Shown here piece after piece: positions 8,358 to 14,677 of a stretch of DNA of 64,000 bases. A program made the position numbers and the translations under genes. The notes beneath the pieces are model-generated. The model did no database searches and was not told where the DNA came from. It saw only the letters and a program-made list of their open reading frames with translations. Location of the stretch: positions 1 to 64,000 of the forward strand of contig NZ_QKZK01000011.1 in the NCBI RefSeq assembly GCF_003254275.1. The letters run 5' to 3'. Position 1 is the stretch's first letter. Each line of letters starts with the position of its first letter. The DNA comes from Breznakibacter xylanolyticus (GTDB lineage Bacteria > Bacteroidota > Bacteroidia > Bacteroidales > Marinilabiliaceae).

Positions 8358-9239
8358 ATGAAAGATGTCATCCATCGTGAAATTACACCGTTGAAGGACA
8401 ACGATTGTTTTTTGGTGTTCGACCGGACGAAGGCCGACTTTAATTTCCCCATTCATTTTCATCCTGAATTTGAGCTCAATTACATTGCTCGCGGAAAGGG
8501 GGCTAAGCGTTTTGTAGGCGACCACATGACCGAGATTGACGAGAAGGAATTGGTATTGATAGGGCCTAATCTTTATCATGGATGGGAGAACTATCATAAT
8601 GCCATTCTGCCTGATGAGATTCACGAAATCACCATTCAATTTCCGCGCGATTTGTTTGGTAACGACATGCTTGAGAAAAATGTCCTCAAGCCTATCAAGG
8701 AGTTGTTTCAGAATGCACAGCGGGGTATTGCCTTTTCATCGTCAGCCATTAAGGCTGTGGAGGATAAGATTTTGACTTTGTCAAAGAAGCGTGGATTCGA
8801 TTCGTTCATTGAGTTGCAATCCATCTTGTACGATTTAGCCATTTCGCGTGACCAAAAACTACTCACCAATGTGTCGTTTCAGCGAAATAACGACTTTCAC
8901 AATAGTGAAAAGATCGAAAAGGTGTATCATTTTATTCGCGAAAATTACAATAAGAAGATCAAGCTCGAAGAGGCAGCCGGATTGCTCAATATGTCGATCG
9001 TGTCGTTCACGCGGCTCATTAAACAACGTACCGGGAAGTCATTTGTTGACTTTGTCAATGAGATACGGTTGGGTTACGCCACCCGCATGCTCATTGAAAC
9101 CACAAAGAGCGTGGGTGAGATCTGTTTTGACTGTGGTTTTAACAATATTTCTAATTTTAATCGCATCTTCAAAAAGAAGCAAGGCGTAACACCATCGGAA
9201 TTCCGAAACAGCTTTACAGGACTTCGGACGGTGTATTGA
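8358..9239 (+). CDS. AraC-family transcriptional regulator with N-terminal cupin
   Basis: Cytoplasmic regulator of 293 residues. The first 110 residues form a cupin-like sensor domain (NFPIHFHPEFELNYIARGKG, then a GP.LYHGW motif) as in sugar-responsive AraC proteins. The C-terminal 100 residues carry the paired helix-turn-helix: KIKLEEAAGLLNMS..FTRLIKQRTGKSF and then the hallmark VGEICFDCGFNNISNFNRIFKKKQGVTPSEFR. It is divergent from the GH26-acetylesterase operon and is the only DNA-binding sugar-type regulator in the window; no SusR or hybrid two-component sensor was seen. It is therefore the leading candidate to control the mannan genes (inference). Start ATG 8358 follows the shared 25-bp element. 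Confidence 0.9.
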   Translation: MKDVIHREITPLKDNDCFLVFDRTKADFNFPIHFHPEFELNYIARGKGAKRFVGDHMTEIDEKELVLIGPNLYHGWENYHNAILPDEIHEITIQFPRDLFGNDMLEKNVLKPIKELFQNAQRGIAFSSSAIKAVEDKILTLSKKRGFDSFIELQSILYDLAISRDQKLLTNVSFQRNNDFHNSEKIEKVYHFIRENYNKKIKLEEAAGLLNMSIVSFTRLIKQRTGKSFVDFVNEIRLGYATRMLIETTKSVGEICFDCGFNNISNFNRIFKKKQGVTPSEFRNSFTGLRTVY

Positions 9240-9358
9240 TCTCTCTGTTCAATGTTTGAATAACATCCTTTGATTTTAAGTTGAGGTTTTGAAGTTTAAT
9301 GCTATCAATATCGACAATCGTGTCATAAGTGAGTATCTTTGTGTTAAAATGTTTAGGT

Positions 9359-9586
9359 ATGGAACTGACAATAAGCATAAAGGAACAGGAAAAGATTGCT
9401 GCTTTTCTTAATTTGATCAAAGAAATTGATTAGATCGAGATTGTTGATGTGAAAGAAGATTTGCCGGAGCTTCCATTTAAGCACTCTGATTTGCTTAATA
9501 AAAGGATGCGAAGAATAGATAGCGGCGAAGTAACTTTTAAGAGTTGGGATTTGATTAAAATGAAATATGATGACAAAGCCTTATGA
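9359..9586 (+). pseudogene. decayed antitoxin gene
   Basis: A 75-codon frame starting MELTISIKEQEKIAAFL is interrupted by an in-frame TAG at 9431-9433 (codon 25) and then continues with an acidic antitoxin-like sequence to the TGA at 9584. Its end overlaps the start of the toxin pseudogene, the normal arrangement of a type II toxin-antitoxin operon. A TATCTTTG box at 9334-9341 lies just upstream. The product looks like the small antitoxin paired with Bacteroidota RelE/ParE toxins. Confidence 0.65.
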
Positions 9587-9828
9587 TATCGAATTATTAG
9601 ATGAGGCTGAAGTTGACATTGATAAATCATTTGAATTTTTTTTATGAGAAAAGCCCTGATGTTGCATTCGGTTTCATTAAGTAAATAAATATTGGGTTTG
9701 AGGGTGTTATGAAAAATCCAAATTACTTTCCAATTGTGTATGTCAATGTGAGAAAGTATTTTATGACGAAATTTCCCTTTGTGATTTATTACAGAGTCAG
9801 AATAAACGCAAAGGCGCGAAGGCGCTGA
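9570..9828 (+). pseudogene. decayed RelE/ParE-family toxin gene
   Basis: The frame starts MTKPYDIELLDEAEVDIDKS, a clear RelE/ParE opening. A slip in the T8 run near 9639-9646 puts it out of frame; after correction it continues YEKSPDVAFGF, meets a TAA near 9680, then reads NIGFEGVMKNPNYFP and TKFPFVIYYRV. The last codons and the stop come from the 99-bp repeat that begins at 9793, so the C-terminus was replaced by that repeat. Frameshift, nonsense codon and truncation together make it non-functional. Confidence 0.7.
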
Positions 9829-9891
9829 GTTATTTTGGTGCGCCATGCGTTTAAATAACAAAGCAGATAACTCAAAAGAGTTATATAGTAG
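9793..9891 (+). repeat. 99-bp structured intergenic repeat, copy 1
   Basis: Matches 40158-40256 at 94 of 99 positions. It begins AGAGTCAGAATAAACGCAAA and folds: TAAACGCA pairs with TGCGTTTA, inner GGCGC with GCGCC, and ATAACTC-AAAA-GAGTTAT forms a perfect terminal hairpin. It lies over the 3' end of the dead toxin gene. No coding potential; resembles a REP/BIME-type element. Confidence 0.8.
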
Positions 9892-10004
9892 TTGTAAATT
9901 CAATTATACAGGTGATTGCGATATTCCATTCATGTAGGAATCCTGAAATGTGGAATGAACGGTTATAAGCAATCAGCTGCGGAACAATAGTTTGTCAAAG
10001 CCAT

Positions 10005-10138
10005 TTTTTAAGAGAAGAATACAGTAAACTAAAAAACAGATGATGAGATGAAGAAATTTTTTAGATCTGTTGTCTTAGTTTCATTACATTAGTCAAGGCG
10101 ATCTGTTTGAAATCTAATATTCTTCATGTTTGACATTG
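10005..10138 (+). repeat. diverged copy of the inverted-repeat element family
   Basis: Shares AAGAGAAGAA, ACAGATGATGAGATGAAG, TTTAGATCTGTTGTCTT and a terminal GACATTG in the same order as the element at 58467-58627, with many substitutions between. The left terminal repeat is no longer recognisable. I read it as an old, degraded copy. The stretch between 9892 and 10004 shows nothing further. Confidence 0.45.
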
Positions 10139-10175
10139 ACTCAATGACACTGACTTTTAATATCATGTTTTATTC

Positions 10176-10892
10176 ATGTTGACCGTAATTGCCATTGATG
10201 ATGAGCCCCTTGCTTTGAAGCTGGTAGAGGGGTATGTGAAACGAACCCCGGTGTTGCAGTTGGCCGGACTCTTCGATAATGCCCTGGACGCCATGGATTA
10301 CCTCTCTGAGCATCCCGTCGACTTGGTGCTCACCGACATTCAGATGCCCGACATGAAGGGTACCGATTTTGTGCGGATGCTTGAGAAAGCGCCCATGATT
10401 ATCTTCACCACTGCCTATGAGAAATATGCCATTGAAGGCTTTCGGCTCAATGCTGTCGATTACCTGATGAAGCCTTTTGGTTACGATGAGTTCCTGACAG
10501 CCATTCGTAAAGCTGAACATTTGGTTGAGCTGGAACGTCAATCGGCTTATGCCACGGCTGAGGCTGGTGGTAAGTTTCTTTTTCTCAAATCGGAGTATAA
10601 GGTAAGACGCGTTAATTTTTCCGACATTCTTTACATCGAGGGGCTTAAGGATTACATCAAGGTGTATGTGCAGCACGAGGAGAAACCATTGTTATCGCTA
10701 AGCTCTCTCAAGGTTCTTGAGCAAAAGCTGCCCTCTGTTTCATTTATGCGGGTACACCGTTCGTTTATCGTCAACCTCGATAAAATTGAGACCATCGACC
10801 GCCTGCGTATTGTCTTTGGCGATGTTTATATTCCTGTTGGGGAACAATATAAGGAACGCTTTCAAGAGTTTGTGGAGCGGAATTTTTTGTAA
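10176..10892 (+). CDS. LytTR-family response regulator (orphan)
   Basis: Two-domain cytoplasmic response regulator, 238 residues. The receiver domain has the acidic pair D8-D9, phospho-acceptor Asp54 in LVLTDIQMPD, Thr78 and Lys99 in YLMKPFGY. The C-terminal LytTR DNA-binding domain starts near 135 (LFLKSEYKVRRVNFSDILYIEG) and contains FMRVHRSFIVNLDKI, its hallmark. Its usual partner is a LytS-type histidine kinase encoded next door, but none is present, so it is an orphan here. Followed by a strong bidirectional terminator. No direct link with the PULs can be read from the sequence. Confidence 0.9.
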   Translation: MLTVIAIDDEPLALKLVEGYVKRTPVLQLAGLFDNALDAMDYLSEHPVDLVLTDIQMPDMKGTDFVRMLEKAPMIIFTTAYEKYAIEGFRLNAVDYLMKPFGYDEFLTAIRKAEHLVELERQSAYATAEAGGKFLFLKSEYKVRRVNFSDILYIEGLKDYIKVYVQHEEKPLLSLSSLKVLEQKLPSVSFMRVHRSFIVNLDKIETIDRLRIVFGDVYIPVGEQYKERFQEFVERNFL

Positions 10893-11005
10893 ATGTTTTG
10901 CGTGTAATCGGTTGATTATGTGGGTTAAGGGGATTTGGAGTGGATTGCAAGCGGTTTGAAACACAACCATTACTTACCTGTCTCTAATGATAACATCACA
11001 AAAAC

Positions 11006-11041
11006 GCCAAGGGCAGAGTCGAATCTCTTTGTGCCCTTGGC
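11006..11041. terminator. bidirectional terminator between LytTR and PUL A
   Basis: Perfect 10-bp stem GCCAAGGGCA / TGCCCTTGGC with A-rich sequence on the left and TTTATTTTG on the right. It separates the plus-strand regulator from the end of the minus-strand PUL A operon. Confidence 0.8.
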
Positions 11042-11099
11042 ATCTTTATTTTGTTGAATAATCAGCCGTCAATCCATGAGACTGTAGTTATTCTCCGTG

Positions 11100-12608
11100 T
11101 CATTGGGGCGCGCTGTTATACACCGCATCGAGGGTGTAGGATGCATCCTGATTGGTCATGGCTTTCACCATCACGTCAATCATCTCCTTGCCGTTGTTGA
11201 TGTATTCGCCTGTGGCGTGGTTGATTAATCCAAGGCATTCCTTGCCGGTACCGGCACTGCCATTGTCCCAGTAGAATGGAGCCAGTCCGTATGTTTTTGC
11301 TGCTTTACACACATATTCAAGGTAGTATTTTCGGAATGCTTCAGCACGTGCGGTGCTGCGGTGCACACTACCCATTTCGCCAATGTAAACGGGAATGCCT
11401 TGGTCGATGTATTTGGTTTTAAGTTTCTCGAACATCGCTATGACTTCTGCTTCATCACCATACGAATCTTTTTTATCTGCTGCGGCTGTGTGACCCCATT
11501 CAGAATAAAGGTCTTCCAGTGCATATTTGTGTGGGTCGTAATAATGTACCGAAACCATGAGTCGATTGGGTGTGATGTCATTTGGTAATACCAAGTGGTC
11601 GATGGTCAATTTTGGACTGGTAACGTATCCCGGCACGCCCAAATATCGATCGGCATTGTTGCCGCCAGTTGCGCGCACGGCATCGACAAACACCTGGTTC
11701 CACTCATTGAGCACTTCGTACTGTTTGCCGCCATCAGTCAGGTTGGCACCCCATCCCCATTTGCCGTCGTGAATCTCGTTCATGGCTTCAAACACCAAAA
11801 AGTTGCCTTTGTCCATGAACTTGTTAGCAATTTGTGTCCACATGGCCTGTAGTTGAGCTTTGATTTTCGTGTTGACCATTGCGTTGGTGGCCGCATCGGT
11901 GATGTTGAGCCAAAATTTGCTTTCTGCACCATCGTGGTGAATGTTGATGATGGCTTTGAGGCCTGCATTTTCGGCATAGCCCACGACTTCAGCCACGCGG
12001 TTGAGCCAGGTTGCATCGATGGTGTAAGAAGGTGCCGGTCCGACTTTCCCCAGCCAGGTGACCGGAATGCGAACGGATTCGATGCCGACAGCTTTAATTT
12101 TATTGAATGCCTCTTGTGTGGTGGCCTGGTTGCCCCAAATGGTTTCGTTGGCCACGCCGTTGCTGTGTGCATCCAGTTGGTTGCCTAAGTTCCAGCCCAT
12201 GCCGAAGTGGTAGTCGATGACCGGAGGCTCAGGTTTTAATTTTCCTTGTTGGGTGATGAGTACTTCACCTGAATAATCTGATCCGGTGATGATAATTTTA
12301 CATTCCCGAGCGTTGTAGGTGGCATTCGCACTGGTGTTGATGGTGTAGAGGGTGCTGTTGCCAGAGGGTTTTCCCTTGATGACGGTGCACCAAAGGGCAT
12401 TGCTGCTCGTTAATTCGAGTGGGATGTTTGATGTGATGGTGAGAGTTTCACTTCCTCCGGGGGCATCAAATGTGAATGTGTTGTGGGAGAGCTGAACCTC
12501 GGGTACGACCGTTGTTTCCTTGTCGGAACAGGCGCTGAATAGCGTTAGAATGATTAAGGAGATGATTGTCATACTGATGTGAATGGGTTTTCTCAATTTG
12601 TTCATCAT
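11100..12608 (-). CDS. GH5 endo-glycanase with one BACON domain, lipoprotein
   Basis: Surface-type lipoprotein (LFSAC, Cys27; acidic SDKE follows), 502 residues. A BACON domain spans about 40-121 (ETLTITSNIPLELTSSNALWC), a linker PEPP follows, then a GH5 TIM barrel from 132. Acid/base is Glu278 in FEAMNEIH and nucleophile Glu411 in YIGEMGS; GWNLGNQLDA, VRIPVTW and NIHHDG are also family blocks. The sequence is closest to GH5_4-type enzymes (endoglucanase, xyloglucanase, lichenase or mannanase), so the exact substrate is uncertain; glucomannan would suit the locus. Paralogue of the next gene upstream. Last gene of PUL A, with its own hairpin both before (12686) and after (11006). Confidence 0.85.
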   Translation of the reverse strand: MMNKLRKPIHISMTIISLIILTLFSACSDKETTVVPEVQLSHNTFTFDAPGGSETLTITSNIPLELTSSNALWCTVIKGKPSGNSTLYTINTSANATYNARECKIIITGSDYSGEVLITQQGKLKPEPPVIDYHFGMGWNLGNQLDAHSNGVANETIWGNQATTQEAFNKIKAVGIESVRIPVTWLGKVGPAPSYTIDATWLNRVAEVVGYAENAGLKAIINIHHDGAESKFWLNITDAATNAMVNTKIKAQLQAMWTQIANKFMDKGNFLVFEAMNEIHDGKWGWGANLTDGGKQYEVLNEWNQVFVDAVRATGGNNADRYLGVPGYVTSPKLTIDHLVLPNDITPNRLMVSVHYYDPHKYALEDLYSEWGHTAAADKKDSYGDEAEVIAMFEKLKTKYIDQGIPVYIGEMGSVHRSTARAEAFRKYYLEYVCKAAKTYGLAPFYWDNGSAGTGKECLGLINHATGEYINNGKEMIDVMVKAMTNQDASYTLDAVYNSAPQ

Positions 12609-12685
12609 GGTGCTTTGACTTAGTGTGTAGAGTACAAAATTAGCAAGATCTTTGTAATCCTTTACTTATGCTGATGTTAAAAAAG

Positions 12686-12719
12686 AAGCCGGCACACTCA
12701 AGGATGAATGTGCCGGCTT
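12686..12719 (-). terminator. hairpin between the two GH5 genes
   Basis: Perfect 11-bp stem AAGCCGGCACA / TGTGCCGGCTT followed on the minus strand by TCTTTTTTAA. It would end or attenuate transcripts after the double-BACON GH5 gene, so the last GH5 gene may receive less transcript or have its own promoter. Confidence 0.8.
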
Positions 12720-12739
12720 ACTGTTTGAGTCATCTGATG

Positions 12740-14449
12740 TCAGAATGGATAAGTTCCGGCATCGGCTCCTTGTTTGAGGGCATCGAGTGCTTTTTGATCG
12801 GATACCGTTAAGTTGCTGCGGTTGAAAATGCCAAAGCCATCGTTGGCGGTAGGGCCGTTATCCCAATAGAAGGGGGCAATGCCGTATTCTTTCATCTTTT
12901 GAGTCACATATTTGAGGAAATAAGCTCGAGACTCCTGATGTTTCAGGCGATCGGTTTCGTTGTCAATGTTTGATGAGCGGTTTACCGCACCATATTCGCC
13001 CATGATGATGGGGATGCCTTTATCGACGAAATTGGTTTTGAGTTTTCCGAATTCTGTTCTTACATAATCCTCTTGGCCGTAGGTGGATACATTGGTGTAG
13101 CCACCTTCTTTGCCCCAGTAAAGTTTGGGGGATTCAGTGCTTTTAGCCCCACAAAAGTCCCAGGGCGAATAATAGTGGGTTTCGAGGATCAATCGGTTCT
13201 CAACCACATCGGTTGGCATGTTTAAGTATTTTAGTGCCCATTCGGTGTTTGTGTTGTAGGACTGAATGATCAGGTTGCGATAGGCATTTTTGCCACCAGT
13301 AGAGCGAACGGCGTCCACAAATGTTTGGTTATAGCTCATTTGTACGGTGTAGTGCTCAACGGTCGGTTCGTTGTAATCGGCATGTACCTCGTTGGTGCCG
13401 GCAAACAACAGGTGTTCATCGTAATCGTTAAAGTAGTTTGCGATTTGTTCCCAATAAGCTTTTTGCTTTTTGTTGACAGATTCCTGATTGGCGTAAAGCG
13501 GGTGTTCTTCCAGCCAGCCACCATCCCAGTGGATGTTGATGATGGTGTACATGCCGTTGTCGATGCAGTAGTCCACCACTTCTTTGACCCGTGCCAACCA
13601 GGTGCTGCTGATCACGTGGGTGGTTTGATCGGCATAGCCATCCCAGGCGCAAGGGATGCGCACGGCGTTAAATCCTGCGTTTTTTACCATATCGATGATG
13701 GCCTTGGTGGTCTTGGGGTTGCCCCATTCGGTTTCATTGCCGGGGACTTCGAGGCTGTTGCCGAGGTTCCAGCCAAGGTGGATTTTTTTTACCAAAGCAA
13801 GGGCATCGCTGGACATGCTGCCTAATCCGGCTGCTTGTTTGACCACAAATGTTGCTTTGGCATTGCCGCAGGTGAATGTGATGGTGTCGGTTCTGGTGGT
13901 TGATTTGTAATTATTGGGGACTGTGATCTTTACGCTTGTGGCATTTTTTTCACTAATCGTTAACCAATTGTCGGTCGTTTTAATCGTAAAATCACCACTT
14001 GCCTGCACGTTGATGGTGAATTCTCCTCCGCTAGTTGGGGCTTCGTAAACTTTGATTTCGTTGGTGATGGTCATCTGGTCGCCGGCTGTTTGTTCTACAG
14101 ATACTTCGCCGGCATATCCTTCACCTTTAATCTGTATTTGTGTGGATCTCGTCTCTGTGTTTGGGTTAGGAAGGACAGTGATGGTGTATTGAGCTACCTT
14201 GGTTGACGTAAGCTCTACTTTGGTAATGGTGCACCACGATGCGTCGTTGCTGGTGGCTTCAATGGGAATGTTGGTTTGGATGGCAAGTGTTTCAGTTCCG
14301 CCTGAGTTGGGGAAGGTGAATGCTGGGGTTGCAATGACGACTTCGGGTGTAATGGTCGATTCCTTGTCGGTGCACGATCCCTGTATAAAGGCCAGTGAAA
14401 GACCCAAGGTCAAGGTGGCGGTCTTTATGAATCGGGTGATGTTGTTCAT
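12740..14449 (-). CDS. GH5 endo-glycanase with two BACON domains, lipoprotein
   Basis: Lipoprotein (QGSC, Cys26), 569 residues. Two BACON domains in tandem (about 39-121 with ASWCTITK, and 125-205 with NWLTISEK) precede a GH5 barrel from about 215. Acid/base is Glu354 in FAGTNEVH and nucleophile Glu485 in IIMGEYGAV, with GWNLGNSLE and VRIPCAWDG as other family blocks. GH5_4-like by these motifs; substrate uncertain. BACON domains usually space the enzyme from the cell surface or bind glycan or mucin. It is a diverged tandem duplicate of the following GH5 gene, differing by one BACON. It lies downstream of the surface-protein gene, separated by a terminator-like hairpin. Confidence 0.85.
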   Translation of the reverse strand: MNNITRFIKTATLTLGLSLAFIQGSCTDKESTITPEVVIATPAFTFPNSGGTETLAIQTNIPIEATSNDASWCTITKVELTSTKVAQYTITVLPNPNTETRSTQIQIKGEGYAGEVSVEQTAGDQMTITNEIKVYEAPTSGGEFTINVQASGDFTIKTTDNWLTISEKNATSVKITVPNNYKSTTRTDTITFTCGNAKATFVVKQAAGLGSMSSDALALVKKIHLGWNLGNSLEVPGNETEWGNPKTTKAIIDMVKNAGFNAVRIPCAWDGYADQTTHVISSTWLARVKEVVDYCIDNGMYTIINIHWDGGWLEEHPLYANQESVNKKQKAYWEQIANYFNDYDEHLLFAGTNEVHADYNEPTVEHYTVQMSYNQTFVDAVRSTGGKNAYRNLIIQSYNTNTEWALKYLNMPTDVVENRLILETHYYSPWDFCGAKSTESPKLYWGKEGGYTNVSTYGQEDYVRTEFGKLKTNFVDKGIPIIMGEYGAVNRSSNIDNETDRLKHQESRAYFLKYVTQKMKEYGIAPFYWDNGPTANDGFGIFNRSNLTVSDQKALDALKQGADAGTYPF

Positions 14450-14610
14450 GGTGTATTTTTTAATGTTTGTTTACGCAAATTTAACTTCATTGGGGTGATT
14501 GCTCTTGGTTGTTTTGTGTTAGAATGTGGCGTGAATTGTCATTTTATTTGAATTGATAGGCTTTCTATGAAGGCTGATAAGCATCCGGATATTCCTTCTT
14601 TAAAAATAGA

Positions 14611-14644
14611 AACGGGTCTGCCTATTGAGATAGACAGACCCGTT
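14611..14644 (-). terminator. terminator after the PUL A surface-protein genes
   Basis: Stem AACGGGTCTG / CAGACCCGTT extended by CTAT/ATAG with one internal mismatch, followed on the minus strand by TCTATTTTT. It splits PUL A into a SusC-SusD-lipoprotein unit and the two GH5 genes. Confidence 0.8.
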
Positions 14645-14677
14645 CTTCAAATAATGCTGTTTTTTAATTCATCACTG

